Positions 7,342-15,737 of a DNA stretch of 64,000 nucleotides are shown here, piece by piece. The notes under the pieces were generated by a model that was not told the origin of the DNA, did not search any database, and saw nothing but the letters and a program-made list of their open reading frames with translations. Numbering within the stretch: position 1 is the stretch's first letter; each line of letters starts with the position of its first letter. The stretch comes from DASTPP01 sp035762175 (GTDB lineage Bacteria; Myxococcota_A; Polyangia; Polyangiales; Polyangiaceae), in assembly GCA_035762175.1 (NCBI GenBank), contig DASTPP010000333.1, positions 1 through 64,000 on the forward strand, given 5' to 3'. The position numbers and the translations under genes were made by a program.

Positions 7342-8793
7342 TTAGCGGCCCTTGTTCGAGTTCACGAAGTTGAAGGACCCGTTCACCTGGGCCGCCCCGC
7401 CCTCGGGCGGCTCGAAGTTCAACCCCTTCAAAACGCCTTGAATGCAGCTCACCACCGACCCGCTGATGGTACCCGTGGGGGTGACGTTGGCGTTCGAGAC
7501 CGCGCCGCTGCCGCCGACCGAGACGACGAACGAGACGCGGCCCTCCATGTCGGGGTTCGAGTTCAGGCCGTTCTGGTAGCAAGCGCGGATGCGGCCGCGC
7601 GCCGCGGCCAGCACGCGATCGGCGTTGCTGATCTTGCCGACGGCGACGCTGCCGCCGCCCGAGACGCTCGCCTTCGGGCCCTGGATCGCGCCCTGCTCAC
7701 CGCTGCCCGAGGTGCCCTCGCCCTTGCCGCCCGAGCCGACGCTCGCGAGGCCGCCGCCGCCCTTGCCCGGCGTCACCGGGCCGCCGCCGGGGCCCGACAT
7801 GCGCAGGCCGCCCGGGCCCGAGGCCCCGACGCCCGCCGACGAGTTGGCGAAGGTGTCGAGCGAGCCGGTCGGCACGTTGCCCTCGCGCAAGACGCCCTGG
7901 GTGGCCGAGCCGCTGTTGCTGAGCGCGCCGATCGTCGCCGCGTCCATCTGGTCGAGCTTCGAGAGCAGCGCCGCCCCCTCGGCCTTGGACATCGAGCCCT
8001 TGGCCGGCCCCCCGCCGCCGCCCGCCGACTTCGCCCCGCCGCCCCCGCCGCCCGCGGGCTTGGCCGCCGCCTGCTGGGTCGTGCCCGTCTCGCTCGTCTC
8101 GGTCGTCGTCGCGGTCTCGACCGGGGGCGGCGGCGGCAGCGCCTTGATGCGCTCGAGCAGCCCCGCCACGGCCTCGTCGTCGATCACCTTGTCGGCCCAG
8201 TCGGAGTAAAAGAAGCCGACGGCGCCGAAGTGCAGCAAAAACGAGAAGGCGGCGATGACCGTCATCGACCAGTCGATGCGGTCGGCCCAGCCCGCCTTGA
8301 CGCTCGCCGGCAGCTGCGGCTTCGGCATGACGGGCGGCGGCGCGACGAACTGGAAGAGAAAGGTCGTCTCGCCGACCGTGATCTTGCCGCGCGCGTCTTC
8401 GGTGAGCTTCACCTGGTAGGCGCCCTGCGGCGAGCGGCGCGCCTGGCCCTTCAGGGCGGCGAGGTCGGTCGGGCCCGTCTGCAGCGCCACGCGCCCGCCC
8501 ATGCCGTCGAGAAAGTTCAGGTAGTACTCGCCGTTGATGAGCTCGAAGAGCCGGAAGCTCGCCGGCAGGTTCGGCCCGAGCACGACGAACAGGTTCTTCT
8601 CGGAGGGCCCGACGGTGACGTGCGTGCGCTGCTTGACGACGCGCTCTTCGATCACCTTGCCCGACTGCACCAGCCCGATGCGCAGCACCTTCGGCCCGGT
8701 GGCCACGGTGACGGCGCGCATCACGGCCGTCATCTGCCCCGGCCGGCCCGAGGGGCCCGCACCCGGCTGGCCGCTTTGGTTGGGTTGGGTCAT
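7342..8793 (-). CDS. gltG: FHA-like / TonB-like gliding motility protein (GltG type, AgmX/PglI family)
   Basis: The protein has 483 residues. Residues about 35-150 form a divergent FHA-like domain (VTVGPSEKNLFVVLGP ... GKITVGETTFLFQFV). One membrane helix lies at about 176-195 (TVIAAFSFLLHFGAVGFF). A Gly-rich periplasmic linker spans about 230-385, and the last about 95 residues are the AgmX/PglI C-terminal, TonB-like domain (RGRIRACYQNGLNSNP...GRVSFVVSV). This is the architecture of GltG/GltJ, inner-membrane proteins that reach through the periplasm in the M. xanthus gliding machine. The ATG at 8793 has GGAGG 10 nt upstream; in-frame codons further up are rejected. It is the last gene of the Glt-type unit and has its own ECF-type promoter. 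The symbol rests on architecture and gene order. Confidence 0.82.
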   Translation of the reverse strand: MTQPNQSGQPGAGPSGRPGQMTAVMRAVTVATGPKVLRIGLVQSGKVIEERVVKQRTHVTVGPSEKNLFVVLGPNLPASFRLFELINGEYYLNFLDGMGGRVALQTGPTDLAALKGQARRSPQGAYQVKLTEDARGKITVGETTFLFQFVAPPPVMPKPQLPASVKAGWADRIDWSMTVIAAFSFLLHFGAVGFFYSDWADKVIDDEAVAGLLERIKALPPPPPVETATTTETSETGTTQQAAAKPAGGGGGGAKSAGGGGGPAKGSMSKAEGAALLSKLDQMDAATIGALSNSGSATQGVLREGNVPTGSLDTFANSSAGVGASGPGGLRMSGPGGGPVTPGKGGGGLASVGSGGKGEGTSGSGEQGAIQGPKASVSGGGSVAVGKISNADRVLAAARGRIRACYQNGLNSNPDMEGRVSFVVSVGGSGAVSNANVTPTGTISGSVVSCIQGVLKGLNFEPPEGGAAQVNGSFNFVNSNKGR

Positions 8794-8832
8794 GGTATCT
8801 GGTCCTCCGCAGCACAAAAACCTTGGCGCGCG

Positions 8833-8860
8833 TTCGACGCCGCCGAAAGACGAAGGTTCC
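8833..8860 (-). promoter_or_regulatory. candidate ECF (sigma-E type) promoter for the gltG-like gene
   Basis: The minus strand reads GGAACCT (8860-8854), 15 nt, then GTCGAA (8838-8833). This fits the extracytoplasmic-function sigma pattern GGAACtt-N15-GTCtaa very closely. The start site would be about 8825, giving a leader of roughly 30 nt before the ATG at 8793. Confidence 0.55.
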
Positions 8861-8875
8861 GCAAGACTAGCCTCT

Positions 8876-9027
8876 TCACTCCGGGCGATCCACAGGCAGA
8901 GACGGCCCCTTTCTGCCGCGGCTTCTTCACCCCGGGCGACCCGTAGGCAGAGACGGCCCCTTTCTGCCGCGGCTCCTTCACCCCGGGCGACCCCTAGGCA
9001 GAGACGGCCCCTCTCTGCCGCGGCTTA
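8876..9027. repeat. three tandem 51-bp repeats with internal dyad
   Basis: The core GGCAGAGACGGCCCCT occurs at about 8895, 8946 and 8997, exactly 51 bp apart. The surrounding TTCACCCCGGGCGAC and CTGCCGCGGC segments are conserved as well. Each unit carries the inverted repeat GGCAGA ... TCTGCC. The array overlaps the 3' end of the membrane-protein gene (stop at 8978) and sits just upstream of the ECF-type promoter. Because 51 is a multiple of three, a minus-strand frame across it repeats a 17-residue peptide (KPRQKGAVSA.GSPGVK), but this is not taken as a gene. Confidence 0.85.
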
Positions 9028-9526
9028 GGGCCGCGTCGACCCAACGGTCGAGGGCGAGGCGCGCGTCACGGGCGGCGCGCTCGGACGCGCGCTCGGCCGC
9101 GGCGAGCGTCAGGGCGATGCCCGCCCCGAGCGCGAGCGCGTCGAACAGCTCGACGCTCGGCCCGCGCCGCAGCCCGAGCGAGGCGGCGGCCGCGAAGGCC
9201 GTCACGAAGAGGCAGGCCCGCAGGCTCGCCCCGCCCGCCCCTTGGCCCCAGGCGAGCTCACCTTCGACCTCATGTAGGGCCTCGTTGCAGACCCCGACCA
9301 ACGCCTCGCCCCTCGCCTCGACGAGCTCACGGGCGAGGCGGCCGAGCACCCCGTCGCGCGCGGGCTCGAGCCTCTCAGCGAGCTCGTCGAGGCCGCCGGG
9401 CCCCGCGCGGCGCAGCCACGCCGCGAGCGGCGCGGGGTCGGTCGGCAGGGCCGAGAGCACGCGACGCAGCCGCAAAACGGCGCGCAGCACGAGCAACGCG
9501 CCGACGGCGAGCACACAGAGGGCCAC
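8978..9526 (-). CDS. small membrane protein of unknown function, possibly TolQ/ExbB-like
   Basis: This 182-residue protein starts at a GTG (9526), 36 nt after the upstream stop. It has three hydrophobic segments: residues 2-18 (ALCVLAVGALLVLRAVL), about 105-120 (ACLFVTAFAAAASLGL) and about 127-146 (FDALALGAGIALTLAAA). A long cytoplasmic helical stretch lies between the first two. One N-terminal helix, a cytoplasmic loop and two closely spaced helices resemble MotA/TolQ/ExbB proton-channel subunits, but no family motif is clear. The C-terminus (SRGREGPSLPRGRPG) lies inside the first 51-bp repeat, so it may have been altered by repeat expansion. Its position beside the TonB-like GltG-type gene makes an energising subunit an attractive guess only. 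Confidence 0.55.
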   Translation of the reverse strand: MALCVLAVGALLVLRAVLRLRRVLSALPTDPAPLAAWLRRAGPGGLDELAERLEPARDGVLGRLARELVEARGEALVGVCNEALHEVEGELAWGQGAGGASLRACLFVTAFAAAASLGLRRGPSVELFDALALGAGIALTLAAAERASERAARDARLALDRWVDAALSRGREGPSLPRGRPG

Positions 9527-9562
9527 GCGCGGCCTGCCTTCGCGAGGGCGCCCGACCCGGCC

Positions 9563-9838
9563 TCAGAAGGGGTCGCGGTAGAGGGCCTGCTCGACCTGAT
9601 CGAGGAAGGGCTGGCGCAGCTCGGTGAGCGAGAGCTTGGGCGCCAGGCGGCTGATGTCGACGGCCGCGACGGGCTTCTGCACGCGGCCCGTGATGGTGAT
9701 CTCGTTCAGCTCGATGACGTTCGCCCGGCGGCGCCCCCCGCCGGCGGGCGGCTGGCCGGTCTGCTGGGCGGCGCCGGGCGAGGCGACGAGCAAGAACGCC
9801 GAGGCGGCGAAGGTGGCGAGGAGGGGTCGCAGGATCAT
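9563..9838 (-). CDS. small exported protein, GltF-like by position
   Basis: This 91-residue protein has a signal peptide (MILRPLLATFAASAFLLVASPGAAQ) and a short mature domain (NVIELNEITITGRVQKPVAAVDI ... LTELRQPFLDQVEQALYRDPF). The frame is open up to an ATG at 10009 that overlaps the upstream TGA, but the 57 extra residues are Pro/Ala/Arg low complexity, so I prefer the ATG at 9838 with its signal peptide. No strong Shine-Dalgarno is seen there. It lies between the GltE-like and GltG-like genes, the place taken by gltF in the M. xanthus gltD-E-F-G order as I recall it. The function is unknown; a periplasmic component is likely. Confidence 0.7.
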   Translation of the reverse strand: MILRPLLATFAASAFLLVASPGAAQQTGQPPAGGGRRRANVIELNEITITGRVQKPVAAVDISRLAPKLSLTELRQPFLDQVEQALYRDPF

Positions 9839-10005
9839 GGCGTGCTTCGGGGGTGCGGGGTGGGGTGCCGCCCTCGTCCAAGACGGGCGACGAGCGGGGC
9901 CGGTCTCGATCATGTTTCGAAGCGCGCCCGCGCCCCCGCTCGGCGAAGGCGCCGTGACGCCCCCGGGTCGGGGCGCGGCGTCGCGGGCGGAGGCAAGGGC
10001 GGGGT

Positions 10006-11433
10006 TCATTTTTGCTTCGGGGCCGCGGCCGAGCCGGCCGGAGCGGCGGCCGCGGCGGGCGCGGCACCCGGACGGGCCGAGCCGGCGGCGGGCGCGGCGG
10101 GCGCGGCGTCGGGCGGCGGGGCCCCCGAGCCCGCGGGGGCGCCCGAGCCCGCGGGGGCGCCCGAGCCGGCGCCGGCCGGCTGCGAGCCGGCGTTCAGCTC
10201 GCCCTGCTTGGCCTTGGCGCGCAAGAGCAGCTGGTCGGAGTCGTCGCTCGAGCCGGGCTGGGGCTTGCCGCGCAGCTGCTGGTAGCGCTCGAAGGCGGCG
10301 ATGGCGGCCGAGATCTGCTGCTTTTGGTCCATGCCCGGCATGGAGGGCGAGAACAGGTAGAGCAGGCCGAGGCTGTACTGCGCCTGCGGCAGGCTCGCGT
10401 CGCGGGTCGTGACGTAGTCGAACTCGCGCTTGGCGTCGGCCGAGCGGCCGAGCAGGCGGTAGGCGTCGCCGAGGTTCAGGTGGGCGAGCAGGTGGTTAGG
10501 GTCGTAGCGCAGCGCGGCCTCGAGGTGGGGCAGCGCCTCTTGGGCGTTGCCCGACTCGAGCAGGTAGGCGGCGAGCTGCACGCGCGCGTCGGCGAGGTCG
10601 GGCCGCAGCGCGACCGCCTTCTGGAACTCGTCGATGGCGGGGGCGCGGCGCCCGAGCTCTTTCAAAATGACGGCCCGCAAGAGGTGCGCCTCGGCGTTGT
10701 CTTTGTCGCGCGGGGGGTTGTTCTGCCCCTCGCCGTCGAGAATGGCCTTGAGCGCGTAGAGCGAGAGGTCGAGCCGGCGGTTGCGGTAGTGGTCGCGCGC
10801 GAGCGTGACCATGGCGGGGCGGCAGTCGGGGTTGATCTTGAGGGCGTCCTGGGCGAGCTGCTGGGCGGTGCCGGTGTCGCGCTTGATCGACTTGACCTCG
10901 GCGAGCGCGGCGAGCACGAGCGCGGCGCGCGGCATGCGGGCCTTCTTGTCGGTGAGGTAGTCGTCGGCCTCGGTGACGTTGCCCCGCCGCGCGAGCAAGA
11001 GGCCGTAGGCGGCGATGGCGGGCTCGTAGTTGGGCGAGACGGTGCTCGCCTGGCGGTACGAGGTGAGCGCGGCGTCGAGCTCGCCGGTGCGCTCTTGCAC
11101 GGTGCCGAGCGAGTGGAAGGCCTGGTAGGCCTGCGGGTCGGCGGCGGTCGCGTCGCGGAAGGCCTTCTTCGCGCCGGCGACGTCGCCCGAGCGCCAGAGC
11201 TCGAGCCCGCGGCGGTAGTGGCCGAGGGCCGAGGCGTTCATCTTCGCCTCCTCGCCCGAGCCGTCGACGGGGCCCGCGTTGACGACGCCCCCGCCGCCGG
11301 CGCCGCCGGCGCCGCCGAGGCCGCCCTTGGCCATGTCGGGGGCGGAGGCGTCTTTCTTCGGGCCGCACGAGGCGCCCGCGAGGGCGGCGGCGAGCGCGAA
11401 GGCGGCGGCGGCGAGGGCGCGCCGGGCGCTCAT
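10006..11433 (-). CDS. gltE: TPR lipoprotein (GltE/AglT type)
   Basis: This 475-residue lipoprotein has a signal peptide ending in the lipobox AGAS-C (Cys about 22). A Gly-rich spacer follows, then about eight tetratricopeptide repeats from residue 65 to 400 (for example ALGHYRRGLELWRSGDVAGA, AHLNLGDAYRLLGRSADAKR). The tail is Ala/Pro/Gly-rich with three copies of GSGAPA. The ATG at 11433 overlaps the upstream TGA as ATGA, indicating translational coupling to the GltD-like gene. In M. xanthus, AglT/GltE is a TPR protein of the gliding machinery next to AgmU/GltD, and the same pair is seen here. The TPR lipoprotein call is firm; the motility role is inferred from architecture and order. Confidence 0.78.
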   Translation of the reverse strand: MSARRALAAAAFALAAALAGASCGPKKDASAPDMAKGGLGGAGGAGGGGVVNAGPVDGSGEEAKMNASALGHYRRGLELWRSGDVAGAKKAFRDATAADPQAYQAFHSLGTVQERTGELDAALTSYRQASTVSPNYEPAIAAYGLLLARRGNVTEADDYLTDKKARMPRAALVLAALAEVKSIKRDTGTAQQLAQDALKINPDCRPAMVTLARDHYRNRRLDLSLYALKAILDGEGQNNPPRDKDNAEAHLLRAVILKELGRRAPAIDEFQKAVALRPDLADARVQLAAYLLESGNAQEALPHLEAALRYDPNHLLAHLNLGDAYRLLGRSADAKREFDYVTTRDASLPQAQYSLGLLYLFSPSMPGMDQKQQISAAIAAFERYQQLRGKPQPGSSDDSDQLLLRAKAKQGELNAGSQPAGAGSGAPAGSGAPAGSGAPPPDAAPAAPAAGSARPGAAPAAAAAPAGSAAAPKQK

Positions 11434-14400
11434 CGCACCACCGCGGGGGCGGGGCCCGGCAGCGCGGGCACCGGGGGCTCGACGACCATGCCGGGGCGGG
11501 TCTTCTGGAACATGCCGTCCTCGTAGGTGAAGCCCTCGACGCCGGCGCTGTACTGGCGCATCTTGGCGTCGCCGAGCACGTCGGTGAAGAAGGCGAGGCG
11601 CTGCAGCGCGCGGTTGACCGCGGCCGAGCGCACGCGGTAGCGGCGGGCGATGGTGACGGCCTGCACGTAGCGCTGCACCATGATCGTGTCGGCGGTCTGC
11701 AGCTCTTGGTCGCGCTTCTGGCGCCAGAGCTGGGTGCGCTGGTCGCGCCGCTCGGCGGCCTTGTCGGCGAGCTCGTCGTTGCCGCTGTTCTCGAGCTTCT
11801 TCAAGATGGCGTCTTCTTGCGGCGTGAAGAGCTTGAGGGCGGGCTCGCGGGTGTTGAAGAGGCCGGTGCGCAGCGAGTCGTAGAGCGAGCCCTGGCGCGC
11901 GACGGCGGCGGTGACGTACTCGACCGAGCCGTAGGTGTTGACGTCGGCGATGCGCTTGAGCCGGTCGTGGTACTTCTGCGCGTCCTTGGCGTCGTCGTTG
12001 TACTTCTTGGTGACCACGACGACCGTGCCCGCGTAGCGGTGGTGGCCGGTGTCGTAGTCGAAGTTCTTGCGGATGTCGGCGTCGGCGAGGGTGAAGTCGG
12101 CCTCGGCCGCCATCTCGCCCTCGGGCGAGCCGAGCGCCGAGCTCTTGCCGTCCTTCGGCGGGGCGACGGCCCGGTAGCGGTCGAAGGCCTTGACGGTGTT
12201 GCCCCACCAGTCGTCGGCCGTGCGGTCGTTGGCCGCGCGCTTCATGCGCGCGACGTGGTAGGCGGCGTTGACGTTGTAGCGGGCGGCGGCCGGGTTGTTC
12301 TTGTTCGCGTCGTAGTACTGCGTGAGCGAGTTGGTCGCGCGCTGGCGGGCGGCGCGGTTCTGGTCGGCGTCCGAGCCGCGCTCGTCCCAGGTCTTGAGGT
12401 CGGCGCTGGCGACGACGTAGTCGGCCTCGGCCTTCTCGTCGGGGGTCGGCTTGAGCGCGAGCAGGCGCGCGCGCGAGGCGGTCATCTTCTCTTTGTCGCC
12501 GAGGTTCGAGTAGAGCACGAGGGCGTTGCGCGCCGCCTCTTTGCGGGGCTGGGCGTCGAAGCGCTCGATGCTCGCGATCTTGTCGTTCGTCTCGGCGGCG
12601 GCGCGGTAGTTGAAGAAGAGCACGTACGACTGGGCGAGCGCGTTGTAGGCGGTGTTGAGGTTCTCGACGCGCTTCTTGTACTCGGCCGGGTTCGCCTTCG
12701 GGCCCTTCTGCAGGTCGGCGAGCAACTTTTCGTCGCCGTACTTGTCGATGAAGAGGCGGTACATCGAGATGGCCTTGTCGTACTCGCCGACCTGCTTGTA
12801 GGCGTAGGCGCCGTTGATGGCGGCCTCGGGCGCCTCGTTGCGGTCGGGCGCGGCCTGCAGGGCCTGCTCGTAGAGCGCGGCGGCGAGGCGCCACTGCTTG
12901 GCGCGCTCGGGGCCGTCGGGCATCTGCTGCGCGCGCTCGAAGGCGGCGGCGGCGTCTTTGTACGCGCCGCTCTTGATCGTGTTGTTGGCGATGCTGGTGG
13001 CGACCGCGCACTCGGCCTCGGTCGTGCAGCACTGGGTCTGGGGGTTGGTCTCGGCCTTGGCGAGCTCGGTGGCGCGCCGGGTGTCGCCCGTCATCTCGGC
13101 CTGGATGTTGGCCATCTTCTGCAGCTTCTCCCACGCGAGGTAGCCGTACTTCGACTGGCGGCACTGGTCGCGGTAGATGGGCTCGAAGCGGCGCGTGGCC
13201 TCGTCGAACTGGCCGTAGAAGAAGAAGAGCTGCGCGGCCTGGAAGCGGAAGAGCTGGCCGTTCTGCGAGGGGTCGTTCTGGGGGGGCACCCGGGCGACGT
13301 ACTCGTCGCGCGCGGCGACCGCGGCGCCGATCGGCGGCGGCAGCGGCTGCGTGTCGACGCGCAGGTTCTTGCCCTCGCCCGAGGTGCGCACCTCGGTGCG
13401 CTCCTCGAGGCCCTCGCGGCCGCCGGACGACTTGAAGAGGTTGTACTGCTCTTGCACGTAGGTGTCGGCGAGCGAGACGACGTACTGGGCGGCGGGCTCG
13501 AGGAACCGATCGTCTTCGTTCGAGTCGCGCACCTCGACGGCCGAGGCCCGGGCGCGCGCGTACTGCTCGGGCGGCACGCGCTGCGAGAGCGAGACCTGCA
13601 GCACGGTCTGCCAGTAGCGCGCGTCGGCGAGCCAGAAGCGCGACTCGTAGGCGTCGGTCGAGTTCTCGTCCTGGCGGAGGTAGCCCTCCCAGCCGCTCTC
13701 GGCGAGCTTGTACTCGACGACGGCCTTGTCGAGCAGGCGCCGCTTCTCGGCGTCGACGGTGGTCTGGTTGGCCTCGGCGACGAAGGCGCGGGCGTTGTTC
13801 GTGTGCTCGACGGCCGCCTGCCGCAGGCCCCCCCGCACGAGCCGCTCGGCCGTCTGGATCGCCTCGGGGTCGTCGCGGTTGGCGTCGACCCAGGGCGTGT
13901 TGCCGACGTACTGCGCGAGCTTGGTGCGCGCGTCGAGCGCCTTGGCGGCGTACAGGTCGCGCTCGGGCGAGCCCTCTTTGGCGAAGCGCGCCCGCTCGTC
14001 GTACAGGTTCGCGATCTCGTTCTGGATGACCGGCGCGTCGCGGTGCATCGGGTACTTCTGCAGGACCAGCTCGAGCGTCGCGGTCGCGTTGGCGAGCTGG
14101 TTAATTTCGCGGTACTCGCGCGCGAGCGCCCGGTAGATCTCGATCGTCCACTTCTTGTCTTGGGGGATGAGCTTCGGGTCCTGCGCCCGGTCGAGCGCGA
14201 CGCGCATCTTCTGCTCGGCGACGGCGGGGTTCGGCTCGGTGTCGAGCACGTCGACGCGCGCGATGTACGGCTCGTCTTCGCCGGGCCCGACGAAGTCGAC
14301 GTAGGTGAGCGAGCCGGCGATGTAGTCGTAGGCCTCTTTTCGAAAGTCGGCGCCCGGGTCGCCGGTGGCCGCCTCGCGCTCGTCGGTGTAGTGCAAGAGC

Positions 14401-15737
14401 TCGACGAACTGCCTGACGGCGGCCTCGTAGCGCTGCTGCTTGAAGTACGTCCAGGCGAGCTTGTACATCGCGACGCCGTAGACGACGCTCTTGGACCGGT
14501 TCTGCACCGACTTCATCGACAGGCGGTAGGCCGAGACCGCCCGGTTGTAGTTGAAGGGGCCGCCCTTGGTGTCGAGCTGCTCGAAGTGGTAGTCGCCGAT
14601 GAGCCACCAGACCTCGGCGAGGTAGCGCGGCTCGCGCCCCGGCTCGACCTTCTGGGCGATGGCCTCGCACTCGTCGGTGTAGATGGGCACGTACGAGAGC
14701 TCTTCGCCCGCGTTGATCGGCTCGGCCTCGCCCGCGCGCGTCTTTCGGCCCTTCGGCGGGGCGGCCTTCGCCCGCTTGCCGATGGGGGTCTGGTGCATGT
14801 TCGACCAGGCCTCCCAGTACTTCTCGTCGTGGTCTTGGGGCTTGCGGACGATGAGGTCTTTGTCGGGGTCGGCCGGGTCGGTCGGCACCGGGTAGGGGTA
14901 CTTGTTGGAACAGACGAGCGAGCGCCAGACCTGCTGCGCCTCGGCGGAGCGGTCGGAGTCGTTGAGCGTGTGGCCGAGGTAGTAGAAGATGGCGGCGCGC
15001 TCGCGGTACTTGGGGAACTCGCGGATGAGCCGCTTGTAGAGCGCGATGGCGGGCTTGAGCTGCGCGACGATCTGCTCGGGGGGGCTGTCGGTGCGCGCGC
15101 GCTCTTCGTAGAGCGCGGCGAGGCGGAACATCGCGTCGGGCGTGTGCTCGGGGTGCGTGTTCGGGCCGCTGTAGCGGGCGATGAACTCTTCGAGGCGGCG
15201 GATCGCCTCTTCGCGGGCGCGCCGGAGCTCGGCGCGCTCGATGCCGATCTCGCGATCGAGGCCGTTCAGGATGCGGCGCCGGCGCTCTTCGTAGTGGTGC
15301 TTGACGATCGTGGTGACGGCGTCGCGGAAGTCGCGCGCGTCGCGCTCGTAGTCGGCCACCTCGCGGCGGTAGCGCTCGAGCGACTGGATCTGCGCGGGCG
15401 TCGGCGGCGGCGGCGGCGGGGCGGCGCGGCGGACGACGGGGGCGGCGCCGGTCGAGGCGGTGGTGGGGAAGGGCGAGGTGACGACGGGCGCCGGGCCGGA
15501 GGAGGCGGGGCGGGCGCTCGCCGAGCCGCCGGGCGCGGCGCCCGCGGCGGGGGCGGCGCCGGCGCCGCGGGCGGCCGAGGCGGCCGGGGGGGCGGCGGGG
15601 CCGCGCGCGGGCTGCGAGGCGGCCTCGAGGGCGAAGGCGGCGACGAGCGCGAAGGCGAGCGCCGCGACCGCGGCGCGGCCCCGGCCCGACGGGCGGCCGG
15701 AGCGGGGGGCGCCGCGGGGGCGCGAGACGCGGGGCAT
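11430..15737 (-). CDS. gltD: large exported TPR protein (GltD/AgmU type)
   Basis: The protein has 1435 residues. The ATG at 15737 has AGGAG about 8 nt upstream and begins a signal peptide (RAAVAALAFALVAAFALEAAS). A Pro/Ala linker is followed by a coiled-coil segment (about 110-170) and then many degenerate TPR/Sel1-like helix pairs over the remaining 1200 residues (for example AMYKLAWTYFKQQRYEAAVR, AAINGAYAYKQVGEYDKAIS). M. xanthus AgmU/GltD is a periplasmic TPR scaffold of the gliding complex of similar but shorter length. The 3' end overlaps the GltE-like gene (ATGA). At the 5' end the frame of the upstream TPR gene runs 472 nt into this gene, which is unusual and discussed separately. Confidence 0.8.
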   Translation of the reverse strand: MPRVSRPRGAPRSGRPSGRGRAAVAALAFALVAAFALEAASQPARGPAAPPAASAARGAGAAPAAGAAPGGSASARPASSGPAPVVTSPFPTTASTGAAPVVRRAAPPPPPPTPAQIQSLERYRREVADYERDARDFRDAVTTIVKHHYEERRRRILNGLDREIGIERAELRRAREEAIRRLEEFIARYSGPNTHPEHTPDAMFRLAALYEERARTDSPPEQIVAQLKPAIALYKRLIREFPKYRERAAIFYYLGHTLNDSDRSAEAQQVWRSLVCSNKYPYPVPTDPADPDKDLIVRKPQDHDEKYWEAWSNMHQTPIGKRAKAAPPKGRKTRAGEAEPINAGEELSYVPIYTDECEAIAQKVEPGREPRYLAEVWWLIGDYHFEQLDTKGGPFNYNRAVSAYRLSMKSVQNRSKSVVYGVAMYKLAWTYFKQQRYEAAVRQFVELLHYTDEREAATGDPGADFRKEAYDYIAGSLTYVDFVGPGEDEPYIARVDVLDTEPNPAVAEQKMRVALDRAQDPKLIPQDKKWTIEIYRALAREYREINQLANATATLELVLQKYPMHRDAPVIQNEIANLYDERARFAKEGSPERDLYAAKALDARTKLAQYVGNTPWVDANRDDPEAIQTAERLVRGGLRQAAVEHTNNARAFVAEANQTTVDAEKRRLLDKAVVEYKLAESGWEGYLRQDENSTDAYESRFWLADARYWQTVLQVSLSQRVPPEQYARARASAVEVRDSNEDDRFLEPAAQYVVSLADTYVQEQYNLFKSSGGREGLEERTEVRTSGEGKNLRVDTQPLPPPIGAAVAARDEYVARVPPQNDPSQNGQLFRFQAAQLFFFYGQFDEATRRFEPIYRDQCRQSKYGYLAWEKLQKMANIQAEMTGDTRRATELAKAETNPQTQCCTTEAECAVATSIANNTIKSGAYKDAAAAFERAQQMPDGPERAKQWRLAAALYEQALQAAPDRNEAPEAAINGAYAYKQVGEYDKAISMYRLFIDKYGDEKLLADLQKGPKANPAEYKKRVENLNTAYNALAQSYVLFFNYRAAAETNDKIASIERFDAQPRKEAARNALVLYSNLGDKEKMTASRARLLALKPTPDEKAEADYVVASADLKTWDERGSDADQNRAARQRATNSLTQYYDANKNNPAAARYNVNAAYHVARMKRAANDRTADDWWGNTVKAFDRYRAVAPPKDGKSSALGSPEGEMAAEADFTLADADIRKNFDYDTGHHRYAGTVVVVTKKYNDDAKDAQKYHDRLKRIADVNTYGSVEYVTAAVARQGSLYDSLRTGLFNTREPALKLFTPQEDAILKKLENSGNDELADKAAERRDQRTQLWRQKRDQELQTADTIMVQRYVQAVTIARRYRVRSAAVNRALQRLAFFTDVLGDAKMRQYSAGVEGFTYEDGMFQKTRPGMVVEPPVPALPGPAPAVVR

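Noticed and set aside
8790..8981. A short minus-strand frame encoding a repeated 17-residue peptide, with GTG overlapping the upstream TGA
   Set aside because: It is produced by the 51-bp repeats and runs through the candidate promoter and the gltG start region; no ribosome-binding site or known peptide family.
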